Positions 20,613 to 33,235 are shown, counted from the stretch's first letter. The stretch is DNA of 64,000 nucleotides from Tragulus kanchil (GCA_022376925.1 JAIOJX010000024.1:166749608-166813607); one strand, 5' to 3'. Numbers and translations are program-made. Notes: generated by a model not told the origin, from the letters alone.

Positions 20613-22612
20613 ACCCCAGTTAAAGATCCCTTCTCTTTCAAGACGGGGATCCAGGGAGGTTATAAAGTGTTCCTGATTATCTTTGACCTGGTCTTGCAAA
20701 GTTGTGAGAAATAAAATTGGACCTCCTTTCAGCAATATAATAAGGTAAAATGCTTCCAATAGCTTTCGAAAGTATTGCATCATTGAAAGCTCTAAAACAG
20801 GAGAACAGTCTAGACCTAGTGTCAGGACCAAAGAGAACTCTTGTCAAATAAACTTTTGAGGTTTGATGGAGAAAACCAGATGGGACAACAATTTGATATC
20901 ACATCAAGAAACATTTAGAGAGCCCCGCAAGGTACAGACTAGTGGCCATGGTTGGAGGCAGAGAGATGCTTCATTGAAGAGCTTTTCTATGTAAGCACAA
21001 CAGCAGGCTGGACCTAAATAATGATCATTTTTAAACTGTTAACTGAGGAGAACCCAAGGACTGGCCAACAGCAGTGGCAAGGAGATAATTTTCTAGTGCG
21101 AACCTTAGTCAAGAGTCAGGGCACAGAGATAGCTTATCTCTGTTCCTCTTCTGGGCTGCTCAAGGAGTAACTTAGCTTTGTTGCTTCAGTATACTCTGTC
21201 CCAGTGGCGTACAGCTCTCTTGTGTATCTTTGAATAATACCTTAAGAGTATCTAGCACATAGTCACCTCTCAGTACATGATTGTGGCATTAGTAAGTTCC
21301 TTTTTTTAAAAGTTCTGTCATTTTGGTTGGTTGTAACAGGTTTTCTTCTCTGAAGTTTAAGAACTGTTGGGATAGGCATGAGGGCATGAAAAAATAATGT
21401 TAATATCGTCAAATATAGCCTGATTGGAGAAAATCCATTTAGACCCCATCTGCCCCAGTCCCAGCCTCTCTCTACCACAGACTGTTTTTTTTTAATTTTT
21501 ATTTTTTGTATTTGGTAAGAGCCCATCTGCCAATGCAGGTAGATATAAGAGATGCAGGTTCAATCCCTAAATCAGAAAGATCCCTGGAGGCGGGACAGCA
21601 GCCCACCCCAGTGTTGTTGCCTGGAGGACCCCGTGGACAGGAAAGCCTGGCGGGCTGCCGTCCGTGGGGTCCACACAGAGTTGGGCACGACTGAAGCCAC
21701 TTAGCACACACACCCCAGTTAAAGATCCCTTCTCTTTCAAGACGGGGATCCAGGGAGGTTATAAAGTGTTCCTGATTATCTTTGACCTGGTCTTGCAAAG
21801 TTGTGAGAAATAAAATTGGACCTCCTTTCAGCAATATAATAAGGTAAAATGCTTCCAATAGCTTTCGAAAGTATTGCATCATTGAAAGCTCTAAAACAGG
21901 AGAACAGTCTAGACCTAGTGTCAGGACCAAAGAGAACTCTTGTCAAATAAACTTTTGAGGTTTGATGGAGAAACCAGATGGGACAACAATTTGATATCAC
22001 ATCAAGAAACATTTAGAGAGCCCCGCAAGGTACAGACTAGTGGCCATGGTTGGAGGCAGAGAGATGCTTCATTGAAGAGCTTTTCTATGTAAGCACAACA
22101 GCAGGCTGGACCTAAATAATGATCATTTTTAAACTGTTAACTGAGGAGAACCCAAGGACTGGCCAACAGCAGTGGCAAGGAGATAATTTTCTAGTGCGAA
22201 CCTTAGTCAAGAGTCAGGGCACAGAGATAGCTTATCTCTGTTCCTCTTCTGGGCTGCTCAAGGAGTAACTTAGCTTTGTTGCTTCAGTATACTCTGTCCC
22301 AGTGGCGTACAGCTCTCTTGTGTATCTTTGAATAATACCTTAAGAGTATCTAGCACATAGTCACCTCTCAGTACATGATTGTGGCATTAGTAAGTTCCTT
22401 TTTTTAAAAGTTCTGTCATTTTGGTTGGTTGTAACAGGTTTTCTTCTCTGAAGTTTAAGAACTGTTGGGATAGGCATGAGGGCATGAAAAAATAATGTTA
22501 ATATCGTCAAATATAGCCTGATTGGAGAAAATCCATTTAGACCCCATCTGCCCCAGTCCCAGCCTCTCTCTACCACAGACTGTTTTTTTTTAATTTTTAT
22601 TTTTTGTATTTG
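20412..22612 (+). repeat. Tandem duplication D9, period ~1099 bp
   Basis: Copies 20412-21512 and 21514-22612, starting inside a Bov-tA SINE (GAGCCCATCTGCC). Single-base losses in G runs distinguish copy 2 near its start. Confidence 0.92.
21514..21708 (+). mobile_element. Bov-tA SINE, 5'-truncated, D9 copy 2
   Basis: Echo of 20412-20612, cut by the duplication junction. Confidence 0.88.
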
Positions 22613-22745
22613 GGATATGGAGGAGGGCATGGCAGCCCACTCCACTGTTCTTGCATGGAGAATCCCATGGACAGAAGAACCTGGTGGGATACGATCCACA
22701 GGGTCACGAATAGTTGGACACGACTGAACCAACTGAGCACAAGCA
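22612..22745 (+). mobile_element. Bov-tA SINE 3' half
   Basis: GGATATGGAGGAGGGCATGG to GAACCAACTGAGCACAAGCA. Repeated at 23707-23840. Confidence 0.82.
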
Positions 22746-22755
22746 AGGTTGTCAT

Positions 22756-23165
22756 CCTTCTTCAGGGGAACAGCAAAGGGCCTCAGCCATACATACACAT
22801 GTGTCCATTCTCCCCTAAACCGCCCCCTGTCCAGGCTGCCACATAGCATTGAGCAGGGTTCCCTGTGCTGGTAGGTCCTTTTGGTTATCCATTTTAAATA
22901 TAGCAGTCTACATGTGCATATCCCAAATGCCTCTCTCTCCCCTCTCCCTAGCCTTCCCTTCTGCCCCGGCAACAATAAGTTCGCTTCCTAAGCCTGTGAG
23001 TCTCTTTCTGCTTTATAAGTTCATTTGTATAATCTTTTTAGATTCCATATATGAACCACTATAGGATGGTTCTCCTTCTCTGTCTGATTGACTTCGCTCA
23101 GTGTGCCACTCTCTAGGTCCATCCATGTCGCTGCAAATGCCCTTATTTTGTTCTTTTTGTACCAC
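22756..23165 (-). mobile_element. L1 3'UTR fragment
   Basis: Reverse-strand L1 tail: ACATAGCATTGAGCAGGGTT, CCCTGTGCTGGTAGGTCC, TTGGTTATCCATTTTAAATA, TCCATCCATGTCGCTGCAAA. Repeated at 23851-24260, with a partial third copy at about 25303-25375. Confidence 0.8.
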
Positions 23166-23706
23166 AGACTTCTTTTCCCTTAGTCACTTATTTTACCGGT
23201 TTTCTTCTGGCAGAGGGCCACAAGAGAGAGGCCCTCTCCTGGGGACTCGTTGCCAGAGAGGGAGCTAGTGACGCGCAGAGGATGGACTGGTGAGACTCTG
23301 TGCCTAGGACGGCGGGGCACAGAAACCCAGACCTCAAATGAGGAGTGTATTCAAGAGATCTCTGTTCCTCTTCTGGGCTGCTCAAGGAGTTTTTTTGGAT
23401 TGAGTGGCTACTCTGTGTATCTTTGAATAATACCTTAAGAGTATCTAGCACATAGTCACCTCTCAGTACATGATTGTGGCATTAGTAAGTTCCTTTTTTT
23501 AAAAGTTCTGTCATTTTGGTTGGTTGTAACAGGTTTTCTTCTCTGAAGTTTAAGAACTGTTGGGATAGGCATGAGGGCATGAAAAAATAATGTTAATATC
23601 GTCAAATATAGCCTGATTGGAGAAAATCCATTTAGACCCCATCTGCCCCAGTCCCAGCCTCTCTCTACCACAGACTGTTTTTTTTTAATTTTTATTTTTT
23701 GTATTT

Positions 23707-23840
23707 GGGATATGGAGGAGGGCATGGCAGCCCACTCCACTGTTCTTGCATGGAGAATCCCATGGACAGAAGAACCTGGTGGGATACGATCCACAGGGTC
23801 ACGAATAGTTGGACACGACTGAACCAACTGAGCACAAGCA
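23707..23840 (+). mobile_element. Bov-tA SINE 3' half, D10 copy 2
   Basis: Echo of 22612-22745, offset 1095 bp. Confidence 0.82.
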
Positions 23841-23850
23841 AGGTTGTCAT

Positions 23851-24260
23851 CCTTCTTCAGGGGAACAGCAAAGGGCCTCAGCCATACATACACATGTGTC
23901 CATTCTCCCCTAAACCGCCCCCTGTCCAGGCTGCCACATAGCATTGAGCAGGGTTCCCTGTGCTGGTAGGTCCTTTTGGTTATCCATTTTAAATATAGCA
24001 GTCTACATGTGCATATCCCAAATGCCTCTCTCTCCCCTCTCCCTAGCCTTCCCTTCTCCCCCGGCAACAATAAGTTCGCTTCCTAAGCCTGTGAGTCTCT
24101 TTCTGCTTTATAAGTTCATTTGTATAATCTTTTTAGATTCCATATATGAACCACTATAGGATGGTTCTCCTTCTCTGTCTGATTGACTTCGCTCAGTGTG
24201 CCACTCTCTAGGTCCATCCATGTCGCTGCAAATGCCCTTATTTTGTTCTTTTTGTACCAC
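23851..24260 (-). mobile_element. L1 3'UTR fragment, D10 copy 2
   Basis: Echo of 22756-23165. Confidence 0.8.
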
Positions 24261-24968
24261 AGACTTCTTTTCCCTTAGTCACTTATTTTACCGGTTTTCT
24301 TCTGGCAGAGGGCCACAAGAGAGAGGCCCTCTCCTGGGGACTCGTTGCCAGAGAGGGAGCTAGTGACGCGCAGAGGATGGACTGGTGAGACTCTGTGCCT
24401 AGGACGGCGGGGCACAGAAACCCAGACCTCAAATGAGGAGTGTATTCAAGAGCTAGGACCCACAGAGTCCACAGCCTGAAGAGAGCGCGGCGAGCGCTTA
24501 AAGGCATATTCTCTAAAAATGTTCTTCTTGTCCTGCTCATAACTAAAGCTCGCAAGGGGGGATGGCTGTACATCGCCTTTCAAAAACAAACTAGCACATG
24601 GTTGGCATGCTTATCAGTTTATTGTCTTTAGAAACAAAAGGGAGTGAAGGAGTGAGAACAAAATAAATTCTAAATCTATTGTTAATGTTATTGAACCCGG
24701 AAGGATAGAGTTCGAATTATTCTGCGTGAGTGTTAAGCAGCCAGGTTTGGAAAAGACCTCCCGTAGCCTCTGAGAAACACGGAAGTCCCTGGTCAGTAGA
24801 CAGGTGACTTGTGTGCTTACGGATATCAAATGATTATAATTATATAAGGCCTGGTATGATCTGGTAATCTCGGACAAGGAATTTGGTTCCAGGGCTATTT
24901 AGAAAGTAAGATAGTTTGACCAAGAATTTCAACTGAGAGAAATGAAAAATAATATTAAGACATTATAT

Positions 24969-25247
24969 AGGGCTTCCCTGGTTGTCCAGTGGGTAAAGAG
25001 ACCTCCTTGCAGTGCAAGGGATACTGGTTCCATCTCTGACCCGGGAAGATCCCACGTGCCACGGAACAGTTGGACAGGTGTGTCCAATTATGCACCAGCG
25101 CTCTGGAGCACATGCGCCCAGAGCCTGTGCTCTGCGACGAGAGAGGCCACTGCAATGGGAGGCCCACACAGGCCAAAGAACAAAGATGGATGAAAATAAA
25201 TGGATAAAAAATTAATAAAAGAGGCCAAAATTAAAAAAAAAAATTAT
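24969..25247 (+). mobile_element. CHR-type tRNA-Glu SINE
   Basis: GGGCTTCCCTGGTTGTCCAG to A-rich tail (AAAATTAAAAAAAAAAATT). Repeated at 26082-26358. Confidence 0.88.
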
Positions 25248-26081
25248 GTAGCTTACATATGAGATGAGTATGTATGTCAAAAATGCCCTTATTTTGTTAC
25301 TTCCTCAGTGTGCCACTCTCTAGGTCCATCCATGTCGCTGCAAATGCCCTTATTTTGTTCTTTTTGTACCACAGACTTCTTTTCCCTTAGTCACTTATTT
25401 TACCGGTTTTCTTCTGGCAGAGGGCCACAAGAGAGAGGCCCTCTCCTGGGGACTCGTTGCCAGAGAGGGAGCTAGTGACGCGCAGAGGATGGACTGGTGA
25501 GACTCTGTGCCTAGGACGGCGGGGCACAGAAACCCAGACCTCAAATGAGGAGTGTATTCAAGAGCTAGGACCCACAGAGTCCACAGCCTGAAGAGAGCGC
25601 GGCGAGCGCTTAAAGGCATATTCTCTAAAAATGTTCTTCTTGTCCTGCTCATAACTAAAGCTCGCAAGGGGGGATGGCTGTACATCGCCTTTCAAAAACA
25701 AACTAGCACATGGTTGGCATGCTTATCAGTTTATTGTCTTTAGAAACAAAAAGGGAGTGAAGGAGTGAGAACAAAATAAATTCTAAATCTATTGTTAATG
25801 TTATTGAACCCGGAAGGATAGAGTTCGAATTATTCTGCGTGAGTGTTAAGCAGCCAGGTTTGGAAAAGACCTCCCGTAGCCTCTGAGAAACACGGAAGTC
25901 CCTGGTCAGTAGACAGGTGACTTGTGTGCTTACGGATATCAAATGATTATAATTATATAAGGCCTGGTATGATCTGGTAATCTCGGACAAGGAATTTGGT
26001 TCCAGGGCTATTTAGAAAGTAAGATAGTTTGACCAAGAATTTCAACTGAGAGAAATGAAAAATAATATTAAGACATTATAT

Positions 26082-26358
26082 AGGGCTTCCCTGGTTGTCC
26101 AGTGGGTAAAGAGACCTCCTTGCAGTGCAAGGGATACTGGTTCCATCTCTGACCCGGGAAGATCCCACGTGCCACGGAACAGTTGGACAGGTGTGTCCAA
26201 TTATGCACCAGCGCTCTGGAGCACATGCGCCCAGAGCCTGTGCTCTGCGACGAGAGAGGCCACTGCAATGGGAGGCCCACACAGGCCAAAGAACAAAGAT
26301 GGATGAAAATAAATGGATAAAAAAATTAATAAAAGAGGCCAAAATTAAAAAAAAAAAT
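26082..26358 (+). mobile_element. CHR-type SINE, D11 copy 2
   Basis: Echo of 24969-25247, offset about 1113 bp. Confidence 0.88.
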
Positions 26359-26499
26359 TATGTAGTTCTATACATATGAGATGAGTATGTATCTTCCTGC
26401 TAAAAAGTTACTTATTCCTTAGGCACTGAGCCTTGATTAAACATCTTTCTGACCGTAGGGTGATTTGCACCGTGGGGGAAAGGAAGGGTATGTGAAAAG

Positions 26500-26711
26500 T
26501 GAAAGTGTTAGTCACTCAGTCATGTCCAACTAGTTGGGACCCCATGGACTATAGTCCACCAGGCTCCTCTGTCCGTGGAATTCTCCAGGCAAGAATACTG
26601 GAGTGGATTGCCATTCTGTCTTCCCAAGGATCTTCCTGACCCAAGGACTGCACCCAGGTCTCCTGCATTGCAGGCAGATTCTTTACTGTCTGAGCCGCCA
26701 GGAAAGCCCCC
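26500..26711 (-). mobile_element. Bov-tA SINE
   Basis: Complete reverse element: AGTGTTAGTCACTCAGTCAT to CTGAGCCGCCAGGAAAGCCC. Single copy. Confidence 0.9.
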
Positions 26712-27038
26712 GTGGAGGGAATGTACGCCTCTACATGAAGGTGTTCTGTCACATTGTGCTGATGTATCGACCAGATACTAGGCTATTCATTACTGTCATT
26801 CCAAGCTGGCCAGTGATAGACATGTAAAAATCACAGTTACAAATGGTATTTTTAAAACTGTTTTCAGACTGTCTCCAAGATCTGTGTTAGAACCATTTTG
26901 TTTCCGTTGCCTTTCTGAGTGAAGAGAAGTCTTCAAGCCTGATTTATTCCTCCACCAACCATGTTATGTTATCCTGGAATTCTGATCAAAAATTCATTTC
27001 CTTTCACTGCCTTCTTTTCTTTTCTTTTTTTTCACGGC

Positions 27039-29208
27039 CTTCTTTTCAAATCTTACTTTACTGGTAAACGTTTCTGGAATGTTTTATGTAACTAACTTGG
27101 TTAGGTACTCATCTGATGAGGCATTCTAATAGCGCAACAAGCTACTGAATTGAATGTTTTTCCTATTGAAAAGCAGCAGGTTTAGCCAGGAGCATTTTGC
27201 AACTTTGGTGATGAAGACTGGTTCAGCTCACCACCCTCCCTCTCTCTCTTCTTTCAAGGAATGGGCCTGTGTCCTCAGAAATGTCTCTTCTGGCCTTCTT
27301 TTAAAAAAAAAAAAAAAGAAGGAGTGGAAAAGGAAACTTCATATGCTAACATAATTTTTTTTCCCAAAAAAATGGATTCTGAGGGGGAGCAGGGATTTTA
27401 TAATCAGTTGATTTTCCATCATCCAAATGTGTACTGCTTTCTCTGGAGTCTGTACTCATCCATAATTTCAACTCAGACTCATGAAGAAATGACAGATCCA
27501 CTGTGCACCCTTCAGGTGTAGACAACTTTATATGAATCCTGTTTCTGATACCCAAGCGTTTCATAAGACTTGAGATTATTTTCTTCATCAGAAAACGAGT
27601 AACAGATCATCCATATTGCTATTTAAAGGCAGATCCACATGCTTTAACCAGCATTGGTCATATTGTCAATGTCTTCCAAAAACTCAAGGCACTTTGCCAA
27701 ATCTTGAACTTGACTTAGTACAAGGAAGTGGTCATCTTAGAAGGCTGATATAGTTCTTTTCATTTTGTATGTAATCTTCCATATAGAGACTCACTGAACT
27801 TCTGATATCATTTGCAGAAACAAGGTTACCATCGTCTGGAACACAGGGTCTATGTGAAAATTATTCAGAGTGATGTTTGTAGAGCTCCTGTACAAACTGT
27901 TCTCTACCAAAGAGATCTGTAGATCTTTAATCAGTAAGAATGAAAGGTGTGTTACCTGCTGTAATGTGCTGCCTAAGCTCCACTCCAGGACTGAGGGAAT
28001 CATTCCTCTGCTCCTGGAAACATTGGCAACGGACAGCTGTTCACTGAGAGCCTTTCCAGGACCTACCCTTGATTGAAGAAAGCCGCTTTCCCCACGGTCA
28101 AACAGCAGCACTCTAAGGTGCATCCTTCTTTTCAAATCTTACTTTACTGGTAAACGTTTCTGGAATGTTTTATGTAACTAACTTGGTTAGGTACTCATCT
28201 GATGAGGCATTCTAATAGCGCAACAAGCTACTGAATTGAATGTTTTTCCTATTGAAAAGCAGCAGGTTTAGCCAGGAGCATTTTGCAACTTTGGTGATGA
28301 AGACTGGTTCAGCTCACCACCCTCCCTCTCCCTCTCTTTCAAGGAATGGGCCTGTGTCCTCAGAAATGTCTCTTCTGGCCTTCTTTTAAAAAAAAAAAAA
28401 AAGAAGGAGTGGAAAAGGAAACTTCATATGCTAACATAATTTTTTTTCCCAAAAAAATGGATTCTGAGGGGGAGCAGGGATTTTATAATCAGTTGATTTT
28501 CCATCATCCAAATGTGTACTGCTTTCTCTGGAGTCTGTACTCATCCATAATTTCAACTCAGACTCATGAAGAAATGACAGATCCACTGTGCACCCTTCAG
28601 GTGTAGACAACTTTATATGAATCCTGTTTCTGATACCCAAGCGTTTCATAAGACTTGAGATTATTTTCTTCATCAGAAAACGAGTAACAGATCATCCATA
28701 TTGCTATTTAAAGGCAGATCCACATGCTTTAACCAGCATTGGTCATATTGTCAATGTCTTCCAAAAACTCAAGGCACTTTGCCAAATCTTGAACTTGACT
28801 TAGTACAAGGAAGTGGTCATCTTAGAAGGCTGATATAGTTCTTTTCATTTTGTATGTAATCTTCCATATAGAGACTCACTGAACTTCTGATATCATTTGC
28901 AGAAACAAGGTTACCATCGTCTGGAACACAGGGTCGATGTGAAAATTATTCAGAGTGATGTTTGTAGAGCTCCTGTACAAACTGTTCTCTACCAAAGAGA
29001 TCTGTAGATCTTTAATCAGTAAGAATGAAAGGTGTGTTACCTGCTGTAATGTGCTGCCTAAGCTCCACTCCAGGACTGAGGGAATCATTCCTCTGCTCCT
29101 GGAAACATTGGCAACGGACAGCTGTTCACTGAGAGCCTTTCCAGGACCTACCCTTGATTGAAGAAAGCCGCTTTCCCCACGGTCAAACAGCAGCACTCTA
29201 AGGTGCAT
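27039..29208 (+). repeat. Tandem duplication D12, period 1085 bp
   Basis: Copies 27039-28123 and 28124-29208, anchor CCTTCTTTTCAAATC, with a clean junction. The content is intron sequence I do not recognise. Confidence 0.93.
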
Positions 29209-29314
29209 CCAGTGACTGGTGGGTGGGCAGGCACAGAGGTAGAACCCACTTCATTTCATTTGGGACAGCCCGAAAGGCAATCCCGGCCTAGCGTCTCCGT
29301 TGGGATCAATTGAG

Positions 29315-29795
29315 GGAAGAGACATCACTTTGCCAACAGAAGTCCATGTAGTCAAAGCTATGGTTCTCCCAGTAGTCATGTATGGATGGGAGAGTTGGAC
29401 CATAAAGAAGGCTGAGCAATGAAGAGTAGATGCCTTTGAACTGTGGTGCTGGAGAAGGCTCTTGAGAGTCCCTTGGACTGCAAGGGGATCAAACCATTCA
29501 GTCTTACAAGCAATCAACCCTGAGTATTCATGGGAAGGACTGATGCTGAAGCTGAAGCTGCAATACCTCAGCCACCTGATGCAAAGAGACAACTCACTGG
29601 AGACCCTGATCTTGGGAAAAATGAAGGCAAAAGGGGGAGGGGACGACAGCGGACGAGATGGTTGGATGGCATCACTGACGCGGTGGACGTGAGTTTGAGC
29701 AGGCTCCGGGAGATGGGGAAGGACAGGGAGACCTGGCGCGCTGCAGCCCATGGGGCTGCAAAGAGTCAGACATGACTGAGCAACTGAAGTGAACT
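29315..29795 (+). mobile_element. BovB (RTE) LINE 3' end, coding remnant
   Basis: The translation shows the C-terminus of the BovB ORF: ESWTIKKAEQ, a stop, then FELWCWRRLLRVPWTARGS, LMLKLKLQYLSHLMQRDN and, after a frameshift, RWLDGITDAVDVSLSRLREM with ETWRAAAHGAAKSQT. Broken and dead. Repeated at 30437-30917. BovB in quantity is a ruminant marker. Confidence 0.92.
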
Positions 29796-29972
29796 GTGCG
29801 ACTGCATCGCGGCCCAGCCTCCTCCCCCATCCAGTCTGCTTCCCTTGCAGCCCCACAGGCGGGGTTCCCAAGAGCGCCCTCCATACAAGTCTCAAAATTG
29901 CAGGGAGCCCAACCTGTTATAGGCAGAATTATTTGATACTACATACCTTGTTGATTGCCATTTTTGTCTTAG

Positions 29973-30172
29973 GTGGGTTTCCCTGTGGCTCAGATGGTAA
30001 AGAATCTGCCTTAGCACGCAAAAGAGACCCAGGTTCCATGCCTGGGTCAGGAAGATCCCCTGGAGAAGGCGATGGCTGCCCACTCCTGTGTTCTTGCCTA
30101 GAGAGTTTCATGGACAGAGGAGCCTGTTGGGTTATAGTCCATGGTATCACAAAGAGTCAAACACTACTCAGC
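29973..30172 (+). mobile_element. Bov-tA SINE
   Basis: GGGTTTCCCTGTGGCTCAGA to AAAGAGTCAAACACTACTCA. Repeated at 31095-31294. Confidence 0.88.
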
Positions 30173-30436
30173 AAAACAACATGTTATTTAAGTAAGCAGA
30201 CATTACAGTAATCATTACAAAAATATCCATTGGCAACGGACAGCTGTTCACTGAGAGCCTTTCCAGGACCTACCCTTGATTGAAGAAAGCCGCTTTCCCC
30301 ACGGTCAAACAGCAGCACTCTAAGGTGCATCCAGTGACTGGTGGGTGGGCAGGCACAGAGGTAGAACCCACTTCATTTCATTTGGGACAGCCCGAAAGGC
30401 AATCCCGGCCTAGCGTCTCCGTTGGGATCAATTGAG

Positions 30437-30917
30437 GGAAGAGACATCACTTTGCCAACAGAAGTCCATGTAGTCAAAGCTATGGTTCTCCCAGTAGTCA
30501 TGTATGGATGGGAGAGTTGGACCATAAAGAAGGCTGAGCAATGAAGAGTAGATGCCTTTGAACTGTGGTGCTGGAGAAGGCTCTTGAGAGTCCCTTGGAC
30601 TGCAAGGGGATCAAACCATTCAGTCTTACAAGCAATCAACCCTGAGTATTCATGGGAAGGACTGATGCTGAAGCTGAAGCTGCAATACCTCAGCCACCTG
30701 ATGCAAAGAGACAACTCACTGGAGACCCTGATCTTGGGAAAAATGAAGGCAAAAGGGGGAGGGGACGACAGCGGACGAGATGGTTGGATGGCATCACTGA
30801 CGCGGTGGACGTGAGTTTGAGCAGGCTCCGGGAGATGGGGAAGGACAGGGAGACCTGGCGCGCTGCAGCCCATGGGGCTGCAAAGAGTCAGACATGACTG
30901 AGCAACTGAAGTGAACT
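30437..30917 (+). mobile_element. BovB LINE 3' end, D13 copy 2
   Basis: Echo of 29315-29795, offset 1122 bp. Confidence 0.92.
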
Positions 30918-31094
30918 GTGCGACTGCATCGCGGCCCAGCCTCCTCCCCCATCCAGTCTGTTTCCCCTTGCAGCCCCACAGGCGGGGTTCCCAAGAGCGC
31001 CCTCCATACAAGTCTCAAAATTGCAGGGAGCCCAACCTGTTATAGGCAGAATTATTTGATACTACATACCTTGTTGATTGCCATTTTTGTCTTA

Positions 31095-31294
31095 GGTGGG
31101 TTTCCCTGTGGCTCAGATGGTAAAGAATCTGCCTTAGCACGCAAAAGAGACCCAGGTTCCATGCCTGGGTCAGGAAGATCCCCTGGAGAAGGCGATGGCT
31201 GCCCACTCCTGTGTTCTTGCCTAGAGAGTTTCATGGACAGAGGAGCCTGTTGGGTTATAGTCCATGGTATCACAAAGAGTCAAACACTACTCAG
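31095..31294 (+). mobile_element. Bov-tA SINE, D13 copy 2
   Basis: Echo of 29973-30172. Confidence 0.88.
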
Positions 31295-31547
31295 CAAAAC
31301 AACATGTTATTTAAGTAAGCAGACATTACAGTAATCATTACAAAAATATCCATGTGTGAAGCAGAACACATGGGAGCCAGTCATATTTATAAAAGATTTA
31401 AGAAAAGATATTAAATGCATCGGTAAAAAGTTGCACTCACATCCAGAATTTCCCTTCAAATTGCAGTTTATATATGTACGTATAGATAGATTTATATAAA
31501 TATTGCATCTTTTGTTTAAAGGAAGAAAGTCTGCTACCATAGGATAT

Positions 31548-31790
31548 ATGTTGTTCGGTCACTGAGTCGTGTCTGTCTCTTTGCAACCCCATGGAGTGCA
31601 GCGCGCCAGGCTCCCGTGTCCTCCACTCTCGCGCAGAGCTGGCTCGCATTCATGTCCACTGAGTCGCTGGTGCCATCCAGCCGTCTCATCCTCTGTTCCC
31701 GCGTCTCCTCCTGCCCTCAGTCTCTCCTCGCATCAGGGTCTTTTCCAGTGACTCAGCTTTTTGCATCAGGTGGCCAGAGTAAAGGTCTTT
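31548..31790 (-). mobile_element. BovB LINE 3' end fragment
   Basis: Reverse BovB tail: GTTGTTCGGTCACTGAGTCG, CAGCGCGCCAGGCTCC, GTGCCATCCAGCCGTCTCAT, CATCAGGTGGCCAGAGTA. Confidence 0.82.
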
Positions 31791-32089
31791 ACAGGACGTA
31801 CGAGGTATGTGTTGATACGACTGGTGAGCCGTTGGAACCTCAAGTCAATGTCCAAATACAAATTCTACACCAACAGCCCAGGGGTCAGATGTGGAAATTG
31901 TACTGGCCAGGGGCAGTGGCCTTCCCTTCAGATAAGATGATCTCTGTGAAAGGTCAGAGATTACAAATCAAAAGTCTGCAGAGGGTCAGGTGGAAACATG
32001 AGGGAATAGAAGCCACAATTTGCCAAATTACTCGTACTGTGATCAAGTGTGATACCTGCTTAATTATATGTCCTTAATTTTTTATTATT

Positions 32090-32312
32090 TTGTTGTTGTT
32101 GTTCAATCACTATGTCATGTCTGACTCTTTATGAGCCCTGGACTGCAGCACGCCAGGCCTCCCTGTCCCTCACTTGTCTCCTGGAGTTTGTCCAAGTTCG
32201 TGTCCATTGAATTGGTGATGCTGACCAACTATCTCAATCTCTGCTGCCCTCTTCTCCTTTTGCCTTCAGCCTCTCCAAGCATCAGGGTCTTTTCCAATGA
32301 GTTGGCTGTTTT
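32090..32312 (-). mobile_element. BovB LINE 3' end fragment
   Basis: A second reverse BovB tail, more diverged: TGTTGTTGTTCAATCACTAT, GCAGCACGCCAGGCCTCCCT, CATCAGGGTCTTTTCCAATG. Confidence 0.8.
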
Positions 32313-32721
32313 TTCTTGTTGCTATTATTAATTTATATGATAATTCTATCATGTAATAAATTAATTATTAATTTAGATCTATCACTGATATCTGCATTCA
32401 TTTGCTTTCAAAAAATTACAGAAAGAATTGAAGTCCCTTTTTACTTATAATTTTTCTCATCAGGACCGCTGCCAAATCTTGTCTCTTCTTCCTCAAATCC
32501 ATCGACGTCTCTCTGTGCTCTGTGACTACCTTAGTGCAAAGCTCGATCTACAGAGTGGCCTCAGTACCTCCGGTCTTTGCCCCCTCCAACCCACATCCCT
32601 GACCTAAGCCAGAGACCGGGTCCCGACCCCGGTTTCTTCTTCCAAACTTCTTCCCTCTCATTCTACACTGCAGTCAGCGTGAGCCGCTGTGAGCTGCTCT
32701 GGCATCATGCTGTTTGCTTCT

Positions 32722-32884
32722 GGGCTTCGCTGGTGGCTCAGACAGTAAGAGATCTGCCTGTGCTGTGGGAGAAGGGAATGGCCACCCACTCCAGTAGTCT
32801 CGCCTGGAAAACCCCACGGACAGAGGAGCCTGGCGGGCTCCAGTCCCCTGGGTCGCAAAGAGCCAGACTCCACTGAGTGGCGGA
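32722..32884 (+). mobile_element. Bov-tA SINE, inserted in an L2
   Basis: TGGGCTTCGCTGGTGGCTCA to GCCAGACTCCACTGAGTGGC, with an internal deletion of the second box. Not duplicated. Confidence 0.82.
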
Positions 32885-33004
32885 CACGTCTTTGTTTTCC
32901 TCCGGGTCTTTGCATAAGCTGTCCCCTTGGCCGCAGATGGGGCTCGGTCAATCCCAGGGGCGTCATCTTGCCAACGCCTGCTCACCCTTCTGCTCTCAGT
33001 GGAG

Positions 33005-33235
33005 GTAACACTTCCTCTGGGTTGTTTTGTGCCCCTCCTCTGTGCTTCCCAAACACCACCTAGGACACCTTCTTTTAACGGGTTGTTTATTGATTCCTCC
33101 CCTATTAGACCTGGGCTCTGTGAAAACAGCCTCTGTTGTACGCACTGGTGCGTCCAGTGCTCAGAGCCCTGCACACAGGAAACATGCCTTAACACAGTGC
33201 TGAACAGATGCTGGATAACTGTGGGGAGAGAGAGA
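33005..33235 (+). mobile_element. L2 LINE 3' fragment
   Basis: Words match the L2 3' end: GCCCCTCCTCTGTGCTTCCC, TATTAGACCTGGGCTCTGTG, ACACAGTGCTGAACAGATGC. Confidence 0.6.

Larger units (their letters stand above)
22234..24452 (+). repeat. Tandem duplication D10, period ~1095 bp
   Basis: Copies 22234-23353 and 23354-24452. The first 80 bases of copy 2 are degraded (a ~30-base loss and a spurious T run at about 23392), after which the match is near perfect. Contains a Bov-tA and an L1 3' fragment. Confidence 0.9.
24193..26395 (+). repeat. Tandem duplication D11, period ~1112 bp
   Basis: Copies 24193-25270 and 25303-26395. The scar about 25275-25302 contains out-of-place words of the L1 flank (AAATGCCCTTATTTTGTT). 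Contains a CHR SINE. Confidence 0.9.
29107..31350 (+). repeat. Tandem duplication D13, period 1122 bp
   Basis: Copies 29107-30228 and 30229-31350, anchor ATTGGCAACGGACAGC. Contains a BovB 3' end and a Bov-tA. Its first ~100 bases overlap the end of D12 and so occur three times. Confidence 0.93.

Noticed and set aside
27791..28135. 114-residue ORF on the - strand in intron 1
   Set aside because: No recognisable domain, no splice or start context, and lies in AT-rich intron sequence. Treated as chance.
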